The notes under the pieces are model-generated. The model did no database searches. It was given only the letters and a program-made list of their open reading frames with translations, and was not told the DNA's origin. A DNA stretch of 32,634 bases, from NCBI GenBank assembly GCA_013694495.1, contig JACDCH010000363.1, forward strand, positions 1-32,634, in the 5' to 3' direction. Positions 9,398 through 17,907 of the stretch are shown piece after piece. Position numbers and translations under genes: made by a program. Positions within the stretch are counted from its first letter, which is position 1, and each line of letters opens with the position of its first letter. The DNA is from Acidimicrobiia bacterium (GTDB taxonomy: Bacteria; Actinomycetota; Acidimicrobiia; Acidimicrobiales; JACDCH01).

Positions 9398-11554
9398 CGT
9401 TGGCCTGCCGGGGTGGGAGCGCCGTCGGCCACGTGATCGTCACCGTCGTTCGCGGCGCTGGGCGCTTCGATCGTGTTCATGTCGGTGATGGGTCGGGGGC
9501 GGAGGTCGAGCCGTCTGAGCAGTTGGGCGTTGGCGGCGACAACGATGGTGGAGACGCTCATCAGGACGGCGCCGACCGCGGGGGGCATGGTGATCCCGGC
9601 CCACTGGAGGGCACCGGCGGCGACGGGGATGGCGATGACGTTGTATCCGGCGGCCCAAGTGAGGTTCTGGAGGGACTTGCGGTAGGTGGCCTTGGACAGC
9701 TTGATGATGGAGATGACCGCTCGTGGGTCCGAGCTGGCCAGGATCAGACCGGCGGACTCGATTGCCACGTCGGTGCCGGCGCCGATGGCGATGCCGACGT
9801 CGGCGCGGGCGAGGGCGGGGGCGTCGTTCACACCGTCGCCGACCATGGCCACGTTGAGGCCGCGGCCCTGGAGCTCGGCGACCTTGGCGGACTTGTCTTC
9901 GGGGAGGACCTCGGCGAACACCTCGTCGACCCCGAGGTCGGCGCTGACGGCGTCGGCGACCTGGTGGGCGTCGCCGGTGATCATCACCACGCGGCAGCCC
10001 ATCTGGCGGAGCTGCTCGACGGCCTCGCGGGCCTCGGGGCGGATCTCATCCTCGAGCGCGAGGGAGCCGACGATCTCGGCTCCCTTGACCCAGGTAGAGG
10101 ACCGCGGCGCCCCGCTCCTTCCAGCCGGCGGTCTGCTCGGCGAGGTCGGCCGGTTCGGTGAGCTGGCGCTCCCGGAGCAGGACCGGGCCCCCGACGGCGT
10201 AGGCGGCTCCTTCGACGGTGGCTTCCACGCCGCGTCCCGTGATCGAGCGGAAGTTGGTGGCCTGGGCGACGTCTCCCCACTGGTGCGCCGAGGTGACGAT
10301 GGCGCGGGCGAGGGGATGCTCGCTGTCGGCCTCGACGGCGCCAGCGATGCGCAGGATCTCGTCGTCGGTGTGTCCTGCGGTGGCGGCGACACCGATCACG
10401 ACGTGCTCGCCCTTGGTGAGCGTGCCCGTCTTGTCGAACAGGACGGCGTCGATGGTGCGGCTGGCCTCCAAGGCGAGGCGGTCCTTGATCAGGATGCCGT
10501 TGCGGGCCGCCATCGCACTGGACAGCGACGTGGTCAACGGGATGGCGAGGCCCAACGCATGCGGGCAGGAGATCACCAGCACGGTGACGACTCGCACCAC
10601 GGCCTCGTTGCCGTCGCCGAGCAGTGTCCAGACAACCGCGGTGACGATCGCGGCGCTGACGGCCACGTAGAACAACAGCGCGGCGGCCCGGTCGGCCAGC
10701 ACCTGGCTGCGGGACTGTGACTCTTGAGCCTCAGCGACGAGACGGCCGATCCCGGCCAGGGCCGTGTCGTCGCCGACGGCACTCACCCGCACGCGGATCG
10801 CCGAATCGGTAGACACCGTGCCGGCCACGACCCTGCCACCGACGGTCTTGGCCACGGGGCGGGACTCGCCGGTGATCATCGACTCGTCGAGCTCGGCGTC
10901 GCCGTCGACGATCTCCCCGTCGGCGGGGACGCGGCCACCGGAGCGGACCAGGACCACATCACCCACGCGGAGGTCAGCAGCAGGGATGGTCTCGACGGAA
11001 CCGTCGGCGGCCACCCGCTCGGCCTCGTCGGGCAGCAGCGCGGCGAGGGCCGCGAGGGCGTCCTGGGCCTGGCCCAGGGCCTTCATCTCCTGCCAGTGCC
11101 CGAGCAGCATGATCGAGATCAGCGCGCCGAGCTCCCACCAGAAGTCGAGGTCGAACCAGTGCAGCGACGTGGCCATCGACGCGCCGTAGGCGACGGTGAT
11201 CGCCATGGCGATCAGCAACATCATCCCCGGTTGGCGGTCTCTGGCCTCCTGGACCCCGCCGGCCAGGAACGGCCACCCGCCCCACACGAACACGAACGTG
11301 CCGAGCACCGGACCGACCCAGTCCATCCCGTAGAACTCGAGCTCGTAGCCGAACCAGTCCATGACCATGTGGCTGGTGACGACCAGCGGCACGGTCAGGA
11401 GCAGGCTCCACCAGAACCGGCGCCGGAACATCTCGACGTGGTGGCCGGCGTGCTTGCCGCCGTGGCCGGGCGACACCGTGGTCATGCCCGCGTCGCGGTG
11501 GGCCGCGGTCGGGTCGGTCGTGTGGTGATCGTGGGTGGGGTGTCCGGTCGTCAT
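9394..11554 (-). CDS. copB: Copper-type P1B ATPase with CPH motif (CopB-like), split by a frameshift near 10088-10090
   Basis: [54 protein letters not shown]; His-rich N-terminus. ORFs 10046..11554 and 9394..10392 are two halves of one protein. Confidence 0.92.
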
Positions 11555-11564
11555 CGCAGGGTCC

Positions 11565-11846
11565 TCACGTCTTCAACAGCCGCTGGACCGCGTCCGTCGC
11601 CTCGGTCAGCTTCTGTTCGGCTTCGGGTCCCCCCGCCGCTACGGCGTCGGCGACGCAATGGCGGAGGTGGTCGTCGAACATCCCGACGGCGACGCTCTGC
11701 AGGCCCTTCGTCGCCGCCGAGATCTGCGTCAGCACGTCGATGCAGTAGCGGTCCTGCTCCACCATCTGGGCGATGCCGCGCACCTGCCCCTCGATACGTC
11801 GGAGACGCCCCAGCAACTCGTCCTTGTTCATCTCGTAGCCGGGCAT
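11565..11846 (-). CDS. csoR: CsoR-family copper-sensing repressor
   Basis: MNKDELLGRLRRIEGQVRGIAQMVEQDRYCIDVLTQISAATKGLQSVAVGMFDDHLRHCV; C...HxxxC ligand pattern. Confidence 0.95.
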   Translation of the reverse strand: MPGYEMNKDELLGRLRRIEGQVRGIAQMVEQDRYCIDVLTQISAATKGLQSVAVGMFDDHLRHCVADAVAAGGPEAEQKLTEATDAVQRLLKT

Positions 11847-11856
11847 GGAGGGGACT

Positions 11857-11873
11857 ATACCCCGGTAGGGTAT
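11857..11873. promoter_or_regulatory. Candidate CsoR operator ATACCC-CGGTA-GGGTAT
   Basis: Inverted repeat just upstream of csoR with the TACCC/GGGTA arms typical of CsoR sites. Confidence 0.8.
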
Positions 11874-12023
11874 TAGCAGCAACCGGGTGAACGACCGGTG
11901 CGCCATCTCGCCGTCGAAGCGCCTGCATGACCGAGCGAGACAGCCGGGCCGGGTCGATCTGGCCGGCTCGAGCCGCCTCGAACATCTCCTCGATTTCCGG
12001 CCGGGCTGACTTCGGCCCTGCCT

Positions 12024-12735
12024 CTACGCCCAACCACCGGCGTAGGCGACGAACTGGCCGGTCGTGAATCGGCTGGTCCCGTCGAGGAAGGGCATGCAGA
12101 ACGAGGCGAACTCCTCCATCGTGCCCAACCGGCCGAGCGGAACCTGGGCTTCGATCTTGCGGCGGACCTCTGGGTCGGTCGCGCCGCTGGCTTGCAGGAA
12201 GCCCGGGAAGTCCATGAAGTTCGTGCCCACTGCGTTGACCTGGACGCCGTTGCTGGCCACCTCGTCGGCGACATTGCGCGTGAGCATCGTGGCGCCGGCA
12301 CGAGCCGATGAATACAGCGGCGCGCCCGGTGTCGGGCGGGCGGCAGACGCGCTGGTGATCACCAGGATCTGCCCGTCGCCCTGCGCGATCATCGGATCAA
12401 CGACAGCTTTGAGAAAGCGAAACGGCGCTTCGAGACAACCCGCCACCACCGTCCGAAGGTCCTCGACGGTCGAGTTCACGAATCTTCCGGTGACGATCTG
12501 CCCGGTAGCCGCCACCGCGGCGTCAAGGCGCCCGAATCGTTCCACGGCGGCGTTCACCAGTGCCGGTGCCGAGTCGGGCTTGGCCAGGTTCCGGACCCCC
12601 GTGACCACCTCGACTGAAGCGCCGAGAGCTTCGAGCTCGTCGACGAGCCCGTCGCAGGGTCTCCGATCACGAGGTTGTGATCGCGTCGCGCCACCGCAGC
12701 TGCGGGGAATCCACTCACCGGGGCGGTGGTCAGAC
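12024..12735 (-). CDS. SDR-fold protein resembling halohydrin dehalogenase (HheG-like); 5' portion degenerate or frameshifted near 12650
   Basis: RFGRLDAAVAATGQIVTGRF; ITSASAARPTPGAPLYSSARAGA (S-x12-Y-x3-R); VNAVGTNFMDFPGFLQAS; VPLGRLGTMEEF...TTGQFVAYAGGWA. N-terminal VSGFPAAAVARRDHNLVIGDPATG is in another frame. Confidence 0.7.
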
Positions 12736-13342
12736 GTCGGTGGCCGGCCCAGAACCGCTGGAGGATCACCGCGCTGCTGGCCGCGGCGGCGAGGGGGAGG
12801 CCGACGGTCGGTGTCCCGCCCCAGGCGTTGGGCCAGCCCCGTCGCCACCACAGGGTGGCGGCGCCGACCCAGAGGGCGGAGGACGCGGCGGTGGCTGTGA
12901 AGGCCCGCTGCTTCGACGGGCCGACGGCGACGGCGGTCGCGATGGCGATGTCGATGGGGACGTAGGCCGGGAGGGTGGCGAGGCACTGGCCGACGCTGCA
13001 GCCGACGCCCTTCCCGCCCCGGAACTGCTTGGTGACGGGGTAGCAGTGCCCGACGACCGCGGCGACCGCGGCGATGTGCTGGCCCGTGTCGCCGGCGACG
13101 AGGCGCCCCACTCGGGTGGCGATGGCGCCTTTGGCGATGTCGGCGGCCATGACCCCATACCCCCAGCGGGCGCCGAGGACGGCGGCGGCGTTGGCACCAC
13201 CCGGGTTGCCGGAGCCGTGCTCTCGCAGGTCGACTCGCCCACCGCTGGCCAGGCGGGCGGCCACGTCGGCCGACGGGACGAGACCGGCCGCGTAGCCGGC
13301 GGCAGCCGCCGCGGCGACCCTGGTCCAACGGTGGCCGGTCAT
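12700..13342 (-). CDS. PlsY-family glycerol-3-phosphate acyltransferase; 3' end unclear
   Basis: LREHGSGNPGGANAAAVLG, AAVVGHCYPVTKQFRGGKGVG, multiple TM segments; start ATGA-coupled to the upstream methyltransferase. Confidence 0.85.
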
Positions 13343-14121
13343 CCTGATGCCTCGGTGCGCTCGAGCACGATACGGCGCAGGGGCACGGTGAGCGTGCTGC
13401 CGATGCGGCCGGCGAGCACTCGACGGCCCGCGTCGAGGCGGGCGGGGTCGATGCCGGGGAGGTAGATCGACGTGAGCAGCTCGTCGGCATGAGCGGCGGT
13501 GTCGAGCGGGAGCGTGAACGCGAGCCGCTCGTCGTCGCTCACCTGCAGTCCCACCGCGGTGGTTGCTTGCCGTAGTGCGGCGGGTCGAAGGCGGTTGTCG
13601 TTCGGGTAGCGGATCCGTTGGCGGAGGGCGACCTGGAGGCGTCCGTATGTCACGGCGTGGCGCCAGGGAGTCGGCCCGCCGGCGGGCAGCACGAGCGTGG
13701 CCCGGCCGCCAGGTCGCAGCACGCGAGCGAGCTCGCTGAGCGCCTCGGCGACTGGATCGATGATCTGCATGCCCATCGAGCAGGTGGCTGTGTCCAGGGC
13801 TCCGGTGCGGATGGGAAGGCGGGTCGCGGATGCGCGCATCACCGGGCCCCGTTGGCGGTCGCGGGCGGCGCCGAGCTCGGCGGCCGATGTGTCGGTACCG
13901 ATCCAGCCGTGGAGCCGGTCGGCCATCGGGCCGCTCCCGCAGGCGAGGTCGAGGATCGGCCCGGGCCGGTCGGCCAGCGGCTGCGCGCACCACTGGTACG
14001 GGTCGATCCCGTCGGCGTGGCAACGGTTGAGGATGCGCTCGGTGATGCCAGGTCGATCGGCATGGAAGCGCTGTAGGTAGGCGGCCCAGGGGGGGTTCGG
14101 GGACGGGTGGAGGGCCCTCAT
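13339..14121 (-). CDS. Class I SAM-dependent methyltransferase
   Basis: [46 protein letters not shown]; start MRALHPSPNPPWAAYLQRFHADRPG. Confidence 0.88.
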   Translation of the reverse strand: MRALHPSPNPPWAAYLQRFHADRPGITERILNRCHADGIDPYQWCAQPLADRPGPILDLACGSGPMADRLHGWIGTDTSAAELGAARDRQRGPVMRASATRLPIRTGALDTATCSMGMQIIDPVAEALSELARVLRPGGRATLVLPAGGPTPWRHAVTYGRLQVALRQRIRYPNDNRLRPAALRQATTAVGLQVSDDERLAFTLPLDTAAHADELLTSIYLPGIDPARLDAGRRVLAGRIGSTLTVPLRRIVLERTEASG

Positions 14122-14140
14122 CGCGTGGTTCGAGCTTGCA

Positions 14141-14956
14141 TCAGATCGGGTGGAAGACGGCCCCGAAGGTCCCGGCGCCGGTGTGGGCGGCCACTGATGG
14201 GCCGACGAGATAGCGGGTGGTCTCGGCCACGTTCGGCAGCGAGCCCAGCGCCTGTTCGAGGTCATCGGCGACATCGGGGGCGTCGGCGTGGCCGATCCCG
14301 ACGCGCAGCGGCCCTGGGTGTGACGCCACCTGGGCAGTCATGACGGCCACCGCGTCGGCTTCGGAGGTGACCCGGTCCAGCTCGTGCATGTCGGGTCCGG
14401 TCGACGCGAAGACCGGCACCCCGACTCCGTCGTGCACCGCGAGCCGTCCGCCAGCGGCGGCGCGGGAGATCTCGCCGATCGTGAACACCGACCGGGCGTC
14501 GACGGCGACCGCGGTTGCCGCCTGCGCGGCCTGATCGAGACCGGCGCCGGAGGCGAGCACCTCAGCGGCCCGCCACACGCAGCAGCCCTCGATGAACGAC
14601 GCGGTCCCGGTGTCCACGATCTCGACGGGCACGCCGATCTCCCGGGCCGCCAGATGAACCGCGCTGACGGTCGCAGACTGGTTCGAGCCGACGTGGATCG
14701 ACAGGATCGACTCCGCGCCCCCCGCGACGGCCCGCCGGTACGTGGCCAGGACCTCCCCCGGAGAGGGGGCCGCGGTGCTGATCGACTTGCCGCTGCGCAG
14801 CTGGTCGTAGAACTCGGGGAGATCGATCTCGCGCTCGGGGCGAGCCAAACCGTCGACCACGATCGTGAGCGAGACCTCGAGGATGTCGAAGCGGGCGGCC
14901 AGCTCGGCGGGGAGCATGGCGTTGGAGTCGGTGACGATGCGAGCAGCGATGGGCAC
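14141..14956 (-). CDS. DegV-family (fatty-acid-binding/FakB-like) protein
   Basis: ARIVTDSNAMLPAELAARFDILEVSLTIVVDG, TAAPSPGEVLATYR, SILSIHVGSNQSATVSAVHLAA, VEIVDTGTASF; GTG start preceded by GGAGG. Confidence 0.92.
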   Translation of the reverse strand: MPIAARIVTDSNAMLPAELAARFDILEVSLTIVVDGLARPEREIDLPEFYDQLRSGKSISTAAPSPGEVLATYRRAVAGGAESILSIHVGSNQSATVSAVHLAAREIGVPVEIVDTGTASFIEGCCVWRAAEVLASGAGLDQAAQAATAVAVDARSVFTIGEISRAAAGGRLAVHDGVGVPVFASTGPDMHELDRVTSEADAVAVMTAQVASHPGPLRVGIGHADAPDVADDLEQALGSLPNVAETTRYLVGPSVAAHTGAGTFGAVFHPI

Positions 14957-15070
14957 AGCATGACCTCCGGGTTGGCGACGGGAGCGGCCGCCGCGATCGG
15001 GAACCCGGTCGACGGGCGGCGGACTTCCCGACAGGGAACTGGGTCGCGGAATCCGTAGGGTTCCCTCGGC

Positions 15071-15247
15071 ATGGATCCCAGTGATGGCGGCCTGCGACGG
15101 TTGCACAACGAGGACCGGGGATTCGATTCGAACCGCGGTGGGGTCACGCTCGACGAGGCCGTGGCCTGGGCGACCATCGGCGAAGCCCAGGCGATGCACG
15201 CCACCGGCACCGCCGCCGCCCCGCTCGATCCCAGCGTCCTGAGATGA
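15071..15247 (+). CDS. Small ORF, 58 aa, overlapping the flavoprotein start by ATGA
   Basis: MDPSDGGLRRLHNEDRGFDSNRGGVTLDEAVAWATIGEAQAMHATGTAAAPLDPSVLR*; below the size limit of the ORF track. Confidence 0.6.
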   Translation: MDPSDGGLRRLHNEDRGFDSNRGGVTLDEAVAWATIGEAQAMHATGTAAAPLDPSVLR

Positions 15248-16626
15248 GCGGTCCCGTGGACGCCCCCGACCTGCTCGTCATCGGAGGCGGCGCTGGCGGC
15301 ATCTCCGCCGCGCAGGCCGCCGCCCGGCGCGGCGCCTCGGTGCTGATCGTGCAGGACGGGCCGATCGGTGGCGACTGCACCTTCACGGGCTGCGTGCCTT
15401 CCAAAGCGCTGCTCTCGGCGGCCGCGGCGGGCACCGGGTTCGACGAGGCCATGGCCCGGGTCCGCCACGCCGTCGGGACGATCGCCTTGAACGAGGACGA
15501 CGACGCCATGGCCGCCCAGGGCATCACGGTCCGACACGGTCGGGCGACCTTCACCGCGCCCGGGGTGGTCGACGTCGACGGCACCACGATCCGGGCGAAG
15601 CGCATCATCGTCGCCACTGGCGCCGGACCGGACATCCCCCCGATCGAGGGCCTCGGCACGATCGATGTCCTCACCAACGAGACCCTCTTCGAGCTCGAGC
15701 GCCAGCCCGAGTCGATGGCCGTCCTCGGGGGAGGGCCGATCGGCGTCGAGATGGCGCAGGCCTTCGCTCGGCTCGGCACCCGGATCACCCTGATCGAAGC
15801 CGAGGACCGGGTGCTGCCAGGCGAGGAGCCCGAGGCGTCGACGATCGTCGCCAGCGCGCTCCAGGCCGATGCCGTCGACCTACGTGTCGGGGCCCGGCTC
15901 GAACGGGTCGAGCCCGCCCCTGACGGCGCCCGCCTGCACCTCTCCGCCGGTGCACCCGTCGACGTGGAACGGGTGCTTGTGGCCATCGGCCGGCGCCCGA
16001 CCAGCGGCGGCTTCGGGCTCGAGGAGATCGGCGTCACGCTCGACGAACGCGGCTTCGTGGTGACCGACGCCACCATGCGTACCGCCGTGGCAGGGATCTG
16101 GGCCGTCGGCGACGTCACCGGGCGGCTCCAGTTCACCCACGCCGCCGCCCGCATGGGCCTCATCGCCGCGGACAACGCCCTCTCCCGGCTGGCGCGGGTC
16201 CGGCCGAAGCGGTTCGACACCGCCGCTGTCCCCTGGGTCACCTTCACCGACCCGGAGGTCGCCCACGTCGGCATGACCGAAGCCCAGGCCGCCGACCACG
16301 ACGGCCGGGTGGCGACGGTGCCCTTCGACGCCTTCGACCGAGCCATCGCATCCGGGCGCACCGGCGGGTACGTCACGCTCATCGCCGGACCCCGACGGGT
16401 CCTCGGCAACGCCGGGGGTGGCCGGCTCCTCGGTGCCACCATCGTCGGCCCGTCCGCCGGCGAGCTCGTCAACGAGGTCGCCCTGGGCATCCACACCGGC
16501 ATGTTCGCCGGCCGCCTCGCCCAGACCGTCCACGCCTACCCCACCTGGTCGATGGCCCTGCAGATCGCGGCCGGCCAGCTCTTCTTCGAGGTCGACGGCC
16601 GCGGCCACCGCCCCGCCCGCCGCTGA
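15244..16626 (+). CDS. FAD-dependent pyridine nucleotide-disulfide oxidoreductase (Lpd/MerA-like, lacking MerA C-terminal vicinal Cys)
   Basis: LVIGGGAGGISAAQAAARRGA, GGDCTFTGCVPSKALL redox CxxxxC, GGGPIGVEMAQAFARLG, GIWAVGDVTG; C-terminal HAYPTWSMALQ. Confidence 0.93.
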   Translation: MSGPVDAPDLLVIGGGAGGISAAQAAARRGASVLIVQDGPIGGDCTFTGCVPSKALLSAAAAGTGFDEAMARVRHAVGTIALNEDDDAMAAQGITVRHGRATFTAPGVVDVDGTTIRAKRIIVATGAGPDIPPIEGLGTIDVLTNETLFELERQPESMAVLGGGPIGVEMAQAFARLGTRITLIEAEDRVLPGEEPEASTIVASALQADAVDLRVGARLERVEPAPDGARLHLSAGAPVDVERVLVAIGRRPTSGGFGLEEIGVTLDERGFVVTDATMRTAVAGIWAVGDVTGRLQFTHAAARMGLIAADNALSRLARVRPKRFDTAAVPWVTFTDPEVAHVGMTEAQAADHDGRVATVPFDAFDRAIASGRTGGYVTLIAGPRRVLGNAGGGRLLGATIVGPSAGELVNEVALGIHTGMFAGRLAQTVHAYPTWSMALQIAAGQLFFEVDGRGHRPARR

Positions 16627-16799
16627 CACGGAAGGGCCGCGTGCTGGTCGAGGTTGGAACGACAGGGGCCGCGACGAAGAGCTTGTGGCTCCACCGGTGG
16701 TCATCCCTCGCGGAGCCTTGCCCACGACGGGAGCCGGGCAGCCGGCAGGAGAGCGCCACGACATCGTCTGAAGCGCCCCGGGTCTGGTGACTGCTCTGG

Positions 16800-17666
16800 A
16801 TGGTCATAGTGTGCTGGCTTGACCCGGCATTCGTCCCGACTCCGAACCTGAGGGGATCACTCACCTTGCCCCCTGAGCACCACCCCGAGGGCGGCTCTTC
16901 CTCCCCCCATCTGGGAGCGGAGGAGGTGCCGGGAGATGGGTCGACGCCGGTCGTGGAGCAGACGTCGACCGGCTCAGTCGATCTCCGGCGCATGGCCGCC
17001 ATCCCGGCCAGTAGCGACGTGGTCGATGGCGCGCTGCGCCTGGTGGTCGCCCTCGCCGCAGCGACGGTCGGCGGTGCGGACGGTGTGAGCGTGTCACTCG
17101 AACGCCGCGGGGAGTTGATGACGGTGGCATCGAGCGACGAAACGGTCCTCCAGATGGACCACGACCAGTACGCCACGGGGCAGGGTCCTTGCGTGGCTGC
17201 CGCCCGGGAGGGCCGTTGGTTCCACGTCGAGTCGCTCGACGAGGAGTCACGCTGGCCGGACTTCATCCCTCGCGCCATCGAGGGGGGCATCCACAGCATC
17301 CTCTCGACGCCCTTGGTGACTGAGGCTCGCCCGGTCGGTGCTCTCAACATCTATTCCAACACCAACCGAGCCTTCGGCACGACCGAGCAGGAGCTCGCGG
17401 CCCTGTTTGCAACCCAGGCCTCCGGGATCCTCGAGAACGCCGGCGCCCACGTCCCCGACGAACAAGTCGCTGCCCAGCTCGACGACGCCCTCCGGTCCCG
17501 GGAGGTCATCGCCCAGGCCCAAGGCGTGCTCATGGAACGCGACGGCCTCTCCCCCGATGACGCGTCGGCGCAGCTCCGGCGAACAGCCCGCGAGGCCGAC
17601 ATCACGCTCCGTCGCCTCGCTGAGAACATCGTTGCAGCCGCGGCCGGCCGAGGGCCTCGAACCTGA
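16800..17666 (+). CDS. GAF-ANTAR domain regulator (start may be 16992)
   Basis: GAF core DGVSVSLERRGELMTVASSDETVLQMDHDQYATGQGPCVAAAREGR; ANTAR LDDALRSREVIAQAQGVLMERDGLSPDDASAQLRRTAREADITLRRLAENIV. Confidence 0.92.
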   Translation: MVIVCWLDPAFVPTPNLRGSLTLPPEHHPEGGSSSPHLGAEEVPGDGSTPVVEQTSTGSVDLRRMAAIPASSDVVDGALRLVVALAAATVGGADGVSVSLERRGELMTVASSDETVLQMDHDQYATGQGPCVAAAREGRWFHVESLDEESRWPDFIPRAIEGGIHSILSTPLVTEARPVGALNIYSNTNRAFGTTEQELAALFATQASGILENAGAHVPDEQVAAQLDDALRSREVIAQAQGVLMERDGLSPDDASAQLRRTAREADITLRRLAENIVAAAAGRGPRT

Positions 17667-17682
17667 TGGCTTCGTCGTGCTG

Positions 17683-17907
17683 ATGGAAGAACTCCAGCGG
17701 GCGAGGGGGGAGCTGGCGCTCTCCGTCGGTGACCTGTGGTACCGGTACTTCACGCTCGGCGGGATGAGCACTGCGCTCGAGCTCGACGCGTACCTCTACG
17801 GCGCGCTCAGTCCCAGCGACCGCGACCGCGATCTCATCGCTGTCGCCCTCAACGAACGCTTCTCCGAGCTCGACCGCGATCACCCGATCCCGTACTCGGA
17901 CGACTGA
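17683..17907 (+). CDS. Small conserved-looking protein, 74 aa, unknown function
   Basis: MEELQRARGELALSVGDLWYRYFTLGGMSTALELDAYLYGALSPSDRDRDLIAVALNERFSELDRDHPIPYSDD immediately after GAF-ANTAR. Confidence 0.7.
   Translation: MEELQRARGELALSVGDLWYRYFTLGGMSTALELDAYLYGALSPSDRDRDLIAVALNERFSELDRDHPIPYSDD

Noticed and set aside
8719-10161. 480-aa plus-strand ORF
   Set aside because: Antisense to cupredoxin and copB; repetitive Gly/Val/Asp composition.
11880-12033. Small minus-strand ORF GVEAGPKSARPEIEEMFEAARAGQIDPARLSRSVMQALRRRDG downstream of the dehalogenase-like gene
   Set aside because: Looks protein-like but runs into csoR upstream sequence without a clear end or family; too weak to call.
15244-16626. 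Annotation as mercuric reductase merA
   Set aside because: No C-terminal vicinal cysteines, no N-terminal HMA domain and no merR/merT neighbours.
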